This document shows positions 15,224 to 23,190 of a DNA stretch of 41,009 nucleotides, one piece after another. Source of the stretch: Bacteroidia bacterium (GTDB taxonomy: Bacteria; Bacteroidota; Bacteroidia; Chitinophagales; Saprospiraceae); assembly GCA_030430845.1 (NCBI GenBank), contig JAUIKE010000061.1, positions 1 through 41,009 of the forward strand, read 5' to 3'. A program made the position numbers and the translations under genes. The number at the start of each line of letters is the position of its first letter. Within the stretch, counting starts at the first letter, position 1. Under the pieces are notes generated by a model. That model worked only from the letters and a program-made list of their open reading frames with translations. It was not told where the DNA came from and ran no database searches.

Positions 15224-16210
15224 ATGAAATTACGATTACCCTTTTTTTTAAGTCTTGGGTTGCTGTTGCTGGGGTGCCGGCACCAATCTTCCACAGCACC
15301 AAAGTTTGAGCATGACCTGACTGCCGGGCCAACCCCCTGGACCAGTACCCAGTTTGAGCCAGAGGAAGAAGATTTCACCTTCGCTATCATTTCCGACTTG
15401 AATGGTGGCGAGCGGGAAGGTGTATACAGCACTGCGGTTGCACAGTTAAACAGGCTCGATCCTACCTTCGTGCTCAGTGTCGGGGATCTGATTGACGGAG
15501 GGACGGAGGATTCTTTGCAACTGGCTAAAGAGTGGGATTCTTTTGAGGAGCGGACTGCCAGATTGAACATGCCTTTCTTTCATTTAGGCGGCAATCACGA
15601 TTTGACAAATCCTATCATGCGTACATTTTGGAAAAATAGATTCGGCCCCCGATATTATCATTTTTTATATGAAGATGTTCTGTTCCTAATGCTGGATTCT
15701 GAAGATTATGAGGAAAAGCGAATGTTGGAGATCTATCACGCCCGTGCAGAGGCCATCAAGATTCTCGATGGTGAAGTAGAAGGGAAATATGAAGAATCGG
15801 CATATTACCACATGCCGGAACGCCGGATCGGGGGAATCAATCGAGAACAAATCGATTATTTTAAAAAGGTGCTCGATAAATATCCGGATGTCAGGTGGAC
15901 CTTTGTGCTGATGCATAAGCCCTTATGGATGCGGGAAGATAGTAAAGGCTTAGGTGAACTCGAAACACTTCTAAACAGCCGGGCCTATACGGTGATTAAC
16001 GGTCATTTTCACTCTTTCTCTCACAGAAAACGACAAGGAAGAGATTACATGATTTTAGGGACAACCGGCGGGAGCCAAAATCCTACCGATACGATGTCTT
16101 TTGATCATGTTACCTTGGTTCGGATGGCTAAAGAACCGGTGATTACCCATTTGAAAATGGAAGGTATCTTGGATGAAACTGGACAGGTTCCTAAGTCTAC
16201 AGATGAGTAA
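15224..16210 (+). CDS. Calcineurin-like metallophosphoesterase, lipoprotein
   Basis: 328 aa from the ATG at 15224. This start is preferred over the one 66 bases upstream because it gives a clean lipoprotein signal: MKLRLPFFLSLGLLLLGC, with lipid-bearing C18; the upstream start lies inside the preceding gene. The dimetal phosphoesterase motifs appear in order: FAIISDLNGG, VGDLIDGG, GGNHDL, LMHKPLW and INGHFHSF. The first motif has D-x-N instead of the common D-x-H, so one metal ligand may differ. Predicted to be anchored in the periplasm or outer membrane; substrate unknown. Second gene of an operon with the DUF5996 gene. Confidence 0.87.
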   Translation: MKLRLPFFLSLGLLLLGCRHQSSTAPKFEHDLTAGPTPWTSTQFEPEEEDFTFAIISDLNGGEREGVYSTAVAQLNRLDPTFVLSVGDLIDGGTEDSLQLAKEWDSFEERTARLNMPFFHLGGNHDLTNPIMRTFWKNRFGPRYYHFLYEDVLFLMLDSEDYEEKRMLEIYHARAEAIKILDGEVEGKYEESAYYHMPERRIGGINREQIDYFKKVLDKYPDVRWTFVLMHKPLWMREDSKGLGELETLLNSRAYTVINGHFHSFSHRKRQGRDYMILGTTGGSQNPTDTMSFDHVTLVRMAKEPVITHLKMEGILDETGQVPKSTDE

Positions 16211-16414
16211 TTAATTTAAGTTGCGATATAGCTCACAATTGAATAGATTATTAAACATCCCGATTCCATTATCCTTTTTTCCATTCCATTCATTTTTGTC
16301 TTCATAGAGTAGGTATGCGTAAATAGTCAAACCTTTTTCGCAATTGGTCAATTCCGGGAAGGCTTAAACCCTCACCTTTGTACTGTTCAAACATTTTAAC
16401 CTTCTCAAAAAAAA

Positions 16415-16771
16415 ATGACCATGGAAACCCTTAAAATGATTTTTGCTATTATCGGCTTCATTTACTGCATGTACATAATCATTGGTTTAGGTATTGATGT
16501 GATGACTTTTGATCAAACAAAGGGAGGCTACCAGCCACCTTACGAAGGCTGGACCGGCCGGCCTGTCGACTGGGACAGTATGGACCAAACAGCTACCGGC
16601 CTCGTAAAAAGAGGACATGTGATAGACGTTCACATAAACGGAACAAGTGGAATGATTTCTTTTGAATTGTTTGGTTTAAGGTACGACTGGCAAACTCCTT
16701 CTGACAGAGCCTTAAAGGTTCACAAACCAAGAGAGGCACTTTTGAGAAGAGGTTTTAGACCTGAATTTTAA
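16415..16771 (+). CDS. Hypothetical protein with one N-terminal membrane segment
   Basis: 118 aa, not recognised. Residues 7-30 (MIFAIIGFIYCMYIIIGLGIDV) form one membrane helix; the rest is soluble, with GYQPPYEGWTGRPVDWD, followed by a beta-rich part and a basic tail (HKPREALLRRGFRPEF). Starts at ATG 16415 or ATG 16421 (MTMETLK or METLK). A run of A precedes the start. It faces the AraC gene with a 13-base gap and no hairpin between the two stops. Codon use is ordinary, so it is probably real. Confidence 0.6.
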   Translation: MTMETLKMIFAIIGFIYCMYIIIGLGIDVMTFDQTKGGYQPPYEGWTGRPVDWDSMDQTATGLVKRGHVIDVHINGTSGMISFELFGLRYDWQTPSDRALKVHKPREALLRRGFRPEF

Positions 16772-16784
16772 TGAATAAGTCTAA

Positions 16785-17789
16785 CTAAAGGCCCAATTGA
16801 TATTGAGTGGGCGTCATTCCTGTCCACTTTTTGAAATTTCTCGAAAAAACGGATACTTCCGAAAACCCCAACAGGTAAGCAATCTCACTTTTGCTTGCCT
16901 GTTGTTGTTTGAGGTGTTGTTGCGCTAATTCTTTTCTGACATTGTTAAGCAGGATTTGAAAACTGGTTCCTTCTTGTTTCAGTTTTGCCTGGAGGCTCCT
17001 GATGCCTATGGTCATTTGTGCAGCAATTTGTTCGAGGCTGGGGACTTCACCTTTTAAAGCTTCCAGTATGTGGTGTTTCACTTCGGAGGAAAAGGGCTGG
17101 TCATTTCTGAATTGTTGAAAAGTGGTCTTCGCCATTTGGTCGAATTGGCTGAAAAGGGTCCGATTCGCACTGATAACCGGAGCATTCATTTGCTCGGTCT
17201 GGTAAAGGAGGTAACTATCCTTTACACCCCAATAAACAGGCGCAGGTGCGAATAGCTTTTCGTAGTCCTGATAATTAGATGGTTGGGAATAGCTAAAACC
17301 TACTTCCTCGGGCCTTATTCTTTGAATTGTATTATTTTCGGTCCAGGATAATATGGAGGCCATTATTATATCCATGGTATACCTGAGTTCTTCAACCCAA
17401 TCGGTCCATAAAACCACTTTTATCCGATAATTCTTTCCTTCTATGTCATAATCCATACCCATTGAATTCCCTACCAGTTTTTGGTATGTGCACATTTTTT
17501 GGATAGCCACGGAAATACTAGGGGCATTCATCATGACATATCCGATGACGCTGGCTACCCGGATAGGGAGGTTTTGACCACATATTAGGCCGATGTCTTC
17601 CCGGCCGGTGGCTTCGACTATTCCCTGCCATACTACCCGTTCCATTTTCAGGGAAATTCGATTTTCCGGATCAGCTAGCTCTTTCGGAGAAATGCCTGCC
17701 TTTTCCATGATCTTGTGCCGGTCGGCCCCCAACTGCTCGGCTATCATAAGGCGGAAATGGATGATCGGTGATATAACGGAAACGGACAT
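16785..17789 (-). CDS. AraC family transcriptional regulator (OruR/ArgR-like architecture)
   Basis: 334 aa. The N-terminal two thirds match the arabinose-binding-like sensor domain of the AraC subgroup (GISPKELADPENRISLKME, GLICGQNLPIRVASVIGYVMMNAPS), and the C-terminal 100 residues carry two helix-turn-helix units: LEQIAAQMTIGIRSLQAKL and SEIAYLLGFSEVSVFSRNFK, ending WTGMTPTQYQ. It begins 17 bases after the alpha/beta hydrolase gene on the same strand, so the two are probably one transcript, and the hydrolase may act on, or be controlled by, the same small molecule. Effector unknown. Confidence 0.88.
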   Translation of the reverse strand: MSVSVISPIIHFRLMIAEQLGADRHKIMEKAGISPKELADPENRISLKMERVVWQGIVEATGREDIGLICGQNLPIRVASVIGYVMMNAPSISVAIQKMCTYQKLVGNSMGMDYDIEGKNYRIKVVLWTDWVEELRYTMDIIMASILSWTENNTIQRIRPEEVGFSYSQPSNYQDYEKLFAPAPVYWGVKDSYLLYQTEQMNAPVISANRTLFSQFDQMAKTTFQQFRNDQPFSSEVKHHILEALKGEVPSLEQIAAQMTIGIRSLQAKLKQEGTSFQILLNNVRKELAQQHLKQQQASKSEIAYLLGFSEVSVFSRNFKKWTGMTPTQYQLGL

Positions 17790-17806
17790 GGTATTAATAT
17801 TAATTT

Positions 17807-18802
17807 TTATCGCCTGGCTTCTTCTACTAATCGCCTGATCGCTGCAATGACCAATTCAGGTTGTTCGAACTGGATATAATGAAAGCTTTTTTCTGCCATC
17901 ACCTGTTTACTATGGGTGGAGAGGTTCAAATGATCTTTTTGAAGTTCCTGCCATACCTTGTTGACCTGTTTGCCGATGGTGGTATCTGGAAAACTTTTGT
18001 AGCGATCCGGATTGCTAGCAGTTAGTACAACCAATGGAAGGCTGTCCAACTGCCCGTATTGCTGCCCTTCTTCGGCCAGTATTTTGAGCTGACTCATCTC
18101 ATCCATAACGCCCCTAATGGAAATAGGCAGTCTTGCGGTGCCAATGATATTGCAGCTATCGGTCGGACTAGTTGCCGGGAGTCGCATACTGCCCATAAAC
18201 AGCCGTATAAAGCCAAAGTTGCTGGCCAGTTTGATCAGGCCGGCAGGGGGTGCCTTCATCATTTTATTGGCTTCTTCCGGAAAGCGATCTAATTGCTCGG
18301 GATGAGAAGCATCGACGAGGACTAGTCCGGCGACTTCTTCGCGATGGGCATCTAAAAAAGGCCGCATGATGATGCCTGCAAGGGAATGCCCTACTAAAAT
18401 ATAAGGGCCTTCGTGGCCTGATTTTTTTAAAAGGGTGTACAATTCTTGACCGATTTGTGCTCCTGTTTTGGGGCCTTCACCTCGTTCGCTCCATAAGATT
18501 CCTGCCCGGTCGTATGCCACAGCCTGCGTAAACTGAGCGATGGAATCATGGACGGCACTCCAGGATAAGCTACCGGCTGCATCCAGGCCGGATTCGAATA
18601 CTACAGTAGGAGAACCGACCCCTTTGCTGAGGATGTGGAGTTGATGATCACCCACATCTACTAATTCTCCGGCTGGGTGGAACTTAGCTGTTGTCCTCGA
18701 ACGGGCTACTTGTTCATAAAGAAAACCGATGATCAAGACGAGGAGGAAGAGACAAAGGATGCCGACTAGGATTCGCTTACCCCATTTTTTGAATTTTTTC
18801 AT
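17807..18802 (-). CDS. Membrane-anchored alpha/beta hydrolase
   Basis: 331 aa. A basic start followed by a hydrophobic segment (residues 9-30) suggests an uncleaved anchor with the catalytic domain outside the cytoplasm. Alpha/beta fold signs: VVFESGLDAAGSLSW (oxyanion loop), YDRAGILWSE, and the nucleophile elbow LVGHSLAG with S140, then LVLVDASHPE. A histidine in SFHYIQFEQPE near the C-terminus is the likely catalytic base. Substrate unknown. First gene of a two-gene unit with the AraC regulator 17 bases downstream. Confidence 0.85.
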   Translation of the reverse strand: MKKFKKWGKRILVGILCLFLLVLIIGFLYEQVARSRTTAKFHPAGELVDVGDHQLHILSKGVGSPTVVFESGLDAAGSLSWSAVHDSIAQFTQAVAYDRAGILWSERGEGPKTGAQIGQELYTLLKKSGHEGPYILVGHSLAGIIMRPFLDAHREEVAGLVLVDASHPEQLDRFPEEANKMMKAPPAGLIKLASNFGFIRLFMGSMRLPATSPTDSCNIIGTARLPISIRGVMDEMSQLKILAEEGQQYGQLDSLPLVVLTASNPDRYKSFPDTTIGKQVNKVWQELQKDHLNLSTHSKQVMAEKSFHYIQFEQPELVIAAIRRLVEEARR

Positions 18803-18955
18803 AAGGGCTAATGGTTTTAGGAAAAAAGCTTGTTAAAATTAGTGAAATATATTTAGCAACGCACCTCAGCTCCAAATGTATTAAGACACTTTCCTGGCAA
18901 CTTCAATTTATTTTTTGAACTTTAGGGGCAAACAGCAAAGCAAATAAAAAGAAAC

Positions 18956-19846
18956 GTGTTCCTATTTCTGCTTTTTATCGGACTTGCCTCCTATATGTCT
19001 GCACAGATATCATCAGGGGATGATTGTGCTACTTTGGCCGAGGCGGATCCCTATTTTGATTAGGAAGATTATGAGCGATTTAAGCGCCGTTTTTTAACGG
19101 AAAAAAGTAATAATGATATTATCCGGATTCCAATTGTCATTCGGATTGTGAATTATACACAGGGCGGTGGCGGTCTTGACCGGGTCTACGTTCCGGAGAT
19201 CCTGGACTCGCTCAATGCCCGTTTTGCTTCCACTAATTTGCAATTCTTTCAATGCCAAGAGCCGGTAGATGTGTATGAAAACAAATTTTACGATTTTGAT
19301 CGCAGCCGTTTCTCAGACAGTCTCAACAACCGGAATATCCCGGGCGTCCTGAATATTTATTTGATCAATAAGGTGTTGAATGATGATGAATTTTTATGCG
19401 GGTACGCCCGCTTCCCCTGGACGGAAGGCGAATATATTGTGGTAGCCAACTCCTGCGCGCTCAACGGATCAACGGTCGCTCATGAGGTTGGGCATTTCCT
19501 TGGCCTATAGCATACGCACGAAACAACAAATGGTATAGAGCTGGCCGACGGCTCTAACTGCAAATACCGAGGGGATCAAATCTGCGATACCCCCGTCGAC
19601 CCTCGCCTGAGCACCCGCAATGTGGATGAAAGTTGTGCGTACACCGGAAATGAGCAGTGACCGGTCCGAAGTACTCAATATTCAATTGTTAGATGCGTTC
19701 GGGCAATTACATCAACAAACTATTTGGCAATTGAACGCTGGCGATAATCAGCTTACCCTTCAGGTAGAAGGGCAAGCTGCGGGTATTTACTTCTTGTCAC
19801 TGAGCGATGACTCTGGAATGCAATATAAAAAAGTGCTTATTCACTA
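18956..19846 (+). pseudogene. Decayed M43 (pappalysin/cytophagalysin-like) secreted metalloprotease
   Basis: Remains of a secreted zinc protease. In one frame from the GTG at 18956: a signal peptide (FLFLLFIGLASYMSAQ), a propeptide part, then the catalytic domain with STVAHEVGHFLGL and HTHE directly after, the HExxHxxGxxH zinc site. TAG stops interrupt it at 19061-19063 and at 19508-19510, the latter between GL and HTH where the family usually has an aromatic or similar residue. A third in-frame stop (TGA) follows NEQ at about 19658. The C-terminal type IX sorting domain (LNIQLLDAFGQ to the end at 19846) is in another frame and directly follows, so the rest of the catalytic domain with its Met-turn is missing. 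Stops, frameshift and deletion together mean a dead gene. Its end overlaps the LRR gene. Confidence 0.85.
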
Positions 19847-20766
19847 GAATTATCCTCTTCTTTTGAAATCCCCCAATCCTTCTCAAAATCCATATGAATC
19901 TCTGTATCCGGAAGCATTACCTTCAGCACGTTCATATCGATATCCGAGATTTTGGTTTTATACAAATAGAGGTGCTTTAAGTTTTTCAGGTTTTGGATAG
20001 AACTAGGAACCTCCCCCAGTTGTCCATAACAAATCTCCAGCATCTCTAAATTGCTCAGGCTTCCTATGGACTCCGGCAGGTATTCTAAGTCGAGATTATC
20101 CAGCCTCAGACGGCGCAGTTTTTTCAGACGCCCAATCGAATTAGGCAGGCGCGTAAAATTATTCCTGCTCAGCTTGAGGTAGGTCAGTCTGTTTAGCTTT
20201 CCGATCTCTTCCGGGACTTCTTTGATCAGATTAAATCCAAGGTCCAAATAGTCGAGCCTATTTAGGTTGAAAATACAAGGAGGGATGCTTTCCAGACGAG
20301 CACCCTCCATACGTAAGTAAAGTAACTTTTTCAGCTGGGCGAAGGTCTCCGGCAAATCGGTAATTCCATGGACTCCTTTATATTGGCATTGATTTCCAGT
20401 TTTCTCGAAGCCGTACATACTAGTCAGGTCCATCATAGCTGTATCAGATAGCCTCAGGAAGCGAAGGTTTCGGACTTCTCCAAACTCTTCTGGTAATTCG
20501 AGCAATGGATTGTCAGCCAGGTCCAGCCAGACGAGGTTCGTGAACTCCTTGATTCTCGGCGGTAGTTTTTCTAATTCGTGGTTGCGCATATGGAGCGACT
20601 CCACTATGGAAGGATCTCCAATGCGATCCCAGGGGAAGGTCTTGAAAACTTCTCCTTCCTTGTCCATTAGGGGACGTGTGAATGAAAGGTGCCTGGGGTC
20701 ATTTTTGTTAATAGCCCCTAGCATTTCTGCCATGAATTTTTCTGGATGGAAGGTTTTGTGGAGCAT
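19837..20766 (-). CDS. Leucine-rich repeat protein
   Basis: 309 aa without signal peptide, so probably cytoplasmic. From about residue 55 to 290 it is a chain of LRR units with the bacterial consensus, e.g. LVWLDLADNPLLELPEEFG, LDYLDLGFNLIKEVPEEIG and LTYLKLSRNNFTRLPNSIG, about nine repeats of about 23 residues. Such proteins mediate protein-protein contacts; no enzymatic domain is attached. The 3' end overlaps the end of the decayed protease gene by ten bases. Three GACATGTC palindromes lie upstream of the start. Confidence 0.88.
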   Translation of the reverse strand: MLHKTFHPEKFMAEMLGAINKNDPRHLSFTRPLMDKEGEVFKTFPWDRIGDPSIVESLHMRNHELEKLPPRIKEFTNLVWLDLADNPLLELPEEFGEVRNLRFLRLSDTAMMDLTSMYGFEKTGNQCQYKGVHGITDLPETFAQLKKLLYLRMEGARLESIPPCIFNLNRLDYLDLGFNLIKEVPEEIGKLNRLTYLKLSRNNFTRLPNSIGRLKKLRRLRLDNLDLEYLPESIGSLSNLEMLEICYGQLGEVPSSIQNLKNLKHLYLYKTKISDIDMNVLKVMLPDTEIHMDFEKDWGISKEEDNSSE

Positions 20767-20805
20767 TTTATTAATTAATTGGTTCGTAAAAAGACATCGT
20801 AAAAA

Positions 20806-20833
20806 GACATGTCATGTTTAGACATGACATGTC
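20806..20833. repeat. GACATGTC-type palindrome, copy C
   Basis: GACATGTCATGTT, two bases, GACATGACATGTC: 12 of 13 pairs match. Lies 39 bases upstream of the LRR gene start. Confidence 0.7.
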
Positions 20834-20874
20834 CTCGTTATTTGACGTATTTGGTTGAATGTCAGTGTTAAAAA

Positions 20875-20889
20875 GGACATGACATGTCC
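20875..20889. repeat. GACATGTC-type palindrome, copy D (half unit)
   Basis: GGACATGACATGTCC, a 15-base palindrome around a single central base; one arm of the larger repeat. Confidence 0.6.
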
Positions 20890-20897
20890 TGCTTCTC

Positions 20898-20927
20898 AGA
20901 CATGTCATGTCTAAACATGACATGTCT
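20898..20927. repeat. GACATGTC-type palindrome, copy E
   Basis: Perfect 13-bp arms, AGACATGTCATGT and ACATGACATGTCT, around CTAA. The best copy in the window. Confidence 0.75.
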
Positions 20928-21051
20928 GGAATCAGTCCAGAATGATTCAACTGCCTTCAGGAAATAAAAGTTCCTGCTGTCTATTCAGGGCTGTCTTTTC
21001 ATAATCTTGGAGCATCATGCAAATCATTTTCAGCTATTCAAAAGTGAGAAT

Positions 21052-21099
21052 AAAAAAAGGGGAAGCCGCTCGAAAAATTGAGCAACTTCCCCTTTTTTA
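21052..21099. terminator. Bidirectional terminator downstream of the RRM gene
   Basis: GGGGAAG (21059-21065) pairs with CTTCCCC (21086-21092), with an inner GCTC/GAGC stem; seven A precede and six T follow, so on the minus strand the stem is followed by a U-run. It lies 20 bases beyond the RRM stop. Confidence 0.75.
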
Positions 21100-21118
21100 T
21101 CTATCAAAAGACTTTGCT

Positions 21119-21403
21119 TTACCAGGACATGCTATTATAATTCGTCCGGCTTCGTCTGTCCTCGCGCTTTTTGGCCTTTTTGACCACCAGGGTGCGGCCG
21201 TCCAGCATCTCATCATTTAAGCCCTCGATGGCGTCAAGGGCTTCCACTTCATCCGGCATTTCGACAAAGCCAAAGCCCTTTGAACTGCCTGTATATCGGT
21301 CCATAATGATCTTTACAGAGTTGACCTCGCCAAAATCTTCAAAAGCATCTCTCAATTCTGGTTCGCGAGTGTCATAATTTAATCTTGCAACAAAAATATT
21401 CAT
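21119..21403 (-). CDS. RNA-binding protein with a single RRM
   Basis: 94-aa protein consisting of one RNA recognition motif. RNP2 is IFVARL (3-8) and RNP1 is KGFGFVEM (42-49); the fold runs to GRTLVVKKAKKR, followed by a short basic tail. Such small RRM proteins occur in cyanobacteria and Bacteroidota, where they are often cold-induced or bind many mRNAs. A clean terminator follows at 21052-21099. Upstream the 5' region is separated from other genes by a long MITE-like hairpin (21501-21664). Targets cannot be told from the sequence. Confidence 0.93.
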   Translation of the reverse strand: MNIFVARLNYDTREPELRDAFEDFGEVNSVKIIMDRYTGSSKGFGFVEMPDEVEALDAIEGLNDEMLDGRTLVVKKAKKREDRRSRTNYNSMSW

Positions 21404-21500
21404 AATAAAAATTAGTGTCCGATCGGAGCAGGTCTGGTATTGGCCACAACCAATTAGCCCAGCTTACTCCAGATACGGAAGAGTAAAAAAATAAATTAAG

Positions 21501-21664
21501 GAAGTTGTCTAAAGTGTTCTGCTGGAAGCGAAAAAACAGAATTTTTTGCCCACTTGAGGCTTTTTTTGAGCTTCATCCTACTCAGGCGGATGGAGCGATA
21601 AAAAAATGAAAAGTGGGTGGAAAAGACGTTTTTGCAGCCCAGCAAGAGCGCTTTAGAAAACTTC
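21501..21664. mobile_element. MITE-like long imperfect inverted repeat
   Basis: The whole 164-base stretch folds on itself. GAAGTTGTCTAAAGTGTTCT at the left end matches the complement of the right end (CTTTAGAAAACTTC and AGCAAGAGCG before it) with few mismatches; GCTGG pairs with CCAGC; CCCACTT (21549-21555) pairs with AAGTGGG (21611-21617); TTTTTTT pairs with AAAAAAA; and the centre forms a 9-bp hairpin (21570-21578 with 21588-21596). The centre contains CTCAGGCGGATG, also found in H1 of the three-hairpin repeat at 1963-1974. No coding capacity. Reads as a non-autonomous element; no transposase in the window. Confidence 0.65.
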
Positions 21665-21811
21665 ATAAACTAAGGAAGGATAAAAGAAGCTTAAAAAGAA
21701 GAATACATTTAACCTAAACACTTAATTTGAACACTGTCTAATATAAGATAAAAAAATGTAAAATCCTGATTATAAATGACTTTTATGCCAACAAGTACGT
21801 ATCTTTCCTTT

Positions 21812-21866
21812 AATAAGGGTTGAAATGGACTGTGGCCATTGGCCGCGGCCCATTTCAACCCTTATT
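21812..21866. repeat. Hairpin upstream of DUF5995 gene
   Basis: AATAAGGGTTGAAATGG (21812-21828) pairs perfectly with CCATTTCAACCCTTATT (21850-21866), 17 bp, with a GC-rich loop. It ends 34 bases before the TTG start of the next gene, so it may lie in the leader or insulate the gene. Confidence 0.6.
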
Positions 21867-21900
21867 TTAAAAATCTATTGACCATAAAACCCAAAAAGCC

Positions 21901-22659
21901 TTGAGTGAAACAACCACCATCGACCAAGTGATTGAAGACCTGGAAATCATCATTCAGGATGCCGAACAAAACAACAGCACCTTCGGCTATTTTGCCGTTC
22001 TATACCAAAAAGTGACCAAAAAGGTCAAGGAAGGTATTGAAAACGGTTTTTTTGAAGACAACCCCCGGATGGAGATCATGGACGTCGTTTTTGCCAAAAG
22101 ATACCTCGATGCTTACAAAGCCTACCAGAATAACGAACCGCTGACCAACTCCTGGAAACGTACTTTTGAACTGGCCGAAGACGGCTGGCTGACAGTCATC
22201 CAACATTTACTGCTAGGCATGAATGCTCATATTAACCTGGATCTGGGTATAGCCGCTTCGGAAATTCAACGAGGTAAAAACATAGATGACTTGCACAACG
22301 ACTTTAACAAGATCAATGAGATCCTCTCTTCTCTGGTACACGAGGTTCAAAATACCCTGTCCTATATTTGGCCGCCACTCAGGTGGATATTAAAAAAAAC
22401 GAGAAAACTGGATGATTTTATTGTAGATTTTAGTATGGAAATAGCCCGTGACGGAGCCTGGAAATATGCTAAAAGCATTGCAAGTCTGTCCGAGATGGAC
22501 TTTCAGGCTTCTATTCCAGGAAGAGATGAAAAAGTAAGCAAGAAAATAGACATCATCGTTGCTCCCGGCTTTTTCGCTAAGACGCTGATGAGAATAATCC
22601 GACTCGGTGAAAGAGGAACGGTGGCGGCTAAAATCCGGAAGCTGAAAGAGGCGGGATAA
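21901..22659 (+). CDS. DUF5995 family protein
   Basis: 252-aa cytoplasmic protein of unknown function. The family is recognised by the stretch LTVIQHLLLGMNAHINLDLGIAAS (written in part: GMNAHINLDLGIAA) and the preceding FAVLYQKVTKKVKEGIENGFFEDNPRMEIMDVVFAKRY region. Largely alpha-helical, with two conserved histidines in the central helix pair. The start is a TTG at 21901: an in-frame stop lies 11 codons upstream and no ATG is available in between. Single gene; a short inverted repeat GTTCATT/AATGAAC follows the stop at 22691-22726. Confidence 0.82.
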   Translation: MSETTTIDQVIEDLEIIIQDAEQNNSTFGYFAVLYQKVTKKVKEGIENGFFEDNPRMEIMDVVFAKRYLDAYKAYQNNEPLTNSWKRTFELAEDGWLTVIQHLLLGMNAHINLDLGIAASEIQRGKNIDDLHNDFNKINEILSSLVHEVQNTLSYIWPPLRWILKKTRKLDDFIVDFSMEIARDGAWKYAKSIASLSEMDFQASIPGRDEKVSKKIDIIVAPGFFAKTLMRIIRLGERGTVAAKIRKLKEAG

Positions 22660-23190
22660 CGTCATTTCGGCGACCTTTAGAGCAAGAAAAGTTCATTACA
22701 AAGGCAGCATTATAAATAAAATGAACGTTCAAAAAGAAGGTTCTCTCACTTTGGAATAATGAAATACTAGCTACACAGCTATTTATTGAAAGAGATTGTC
22801 AAACTGCCACTTAGAAAAAAACGTGCTTGTTTATTCTTAATCCGTAAATGTCACTACCTCACTACTGCATTAAAGAAAAAAATGGTTTTATTTATTTAAT
22901 TAATTGTTTAAGCACAAAAAGTAAATAAACAAACAATTAACATTGAAAGGTTTACTCATTTTCTTTTTTGAAAATGAATGGGTTGTGTATGAAAAACTCT
23001 TAAAAGATTTAAAGTCCCTAACTACCAAAACTGCCAGTTAGAAACGGTTAATGCATCCGGCACTTTAACTCTTCCTGCACTTCTGATTTACTTTCCTAAA
23101 AGAAAACAATTCTATTTGGATTACATGGGCAAATGCACTCCATGTGAAGGGCGGTGTATTGCCTGATTTAATAATTTAAACTCTCAAGAC
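22660..23190. other. Long leader region of the first SusC/SusD operon
   Basis: About 530 bases without a gene. It holds two 17-base direct repeats differing at one base (22801-22817 and 23028-23044, AAACTGCCA-C/G-TTAGAAA), a hairpin TCATTTTC/GAAAATGA (22956-22977) and an AT-rich block. TCTATTTG (23111-23118) is one base off the -7 consensus but has no TTG at the right distance. Probably a regulated promoter region. Confidence 0.5.

Larger units (their letters stand above)
20767..21118. other. Intergenic region with palindrome cluster
   Basis: About 350 bases without a gene, between two minus-strand genes. It holds three GACATGTC palindromes (20806-20927) and the terminator of the RRM gene (21052-21099), each listed separately. 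Confidence 0.7.
21404..21900. other. Intergenic region between RRM and DUF5995 genes
   Basis: About 500 bases without a gene. It carries the MITE-like hairpin (21501-21664) and a second hairpin just before the DUF5995 gene (21812-21866), both listed separately. AT-rich elsewhere; no clear promoter. Confidence 0.65.

Noticed and set aside
18956..19660. Possible TAG recoding in the protease gene
   Set aside because: Other good genes in the window end with TAG (rnfC, permease), and the gene also has a TGA, a frameshift and a deletion.
20806..20927. Terminator role for the GACATGTC palindromes
   Set aside because: They have no U-run, several copies occur upstream of gene starts, and they recur at another locus.
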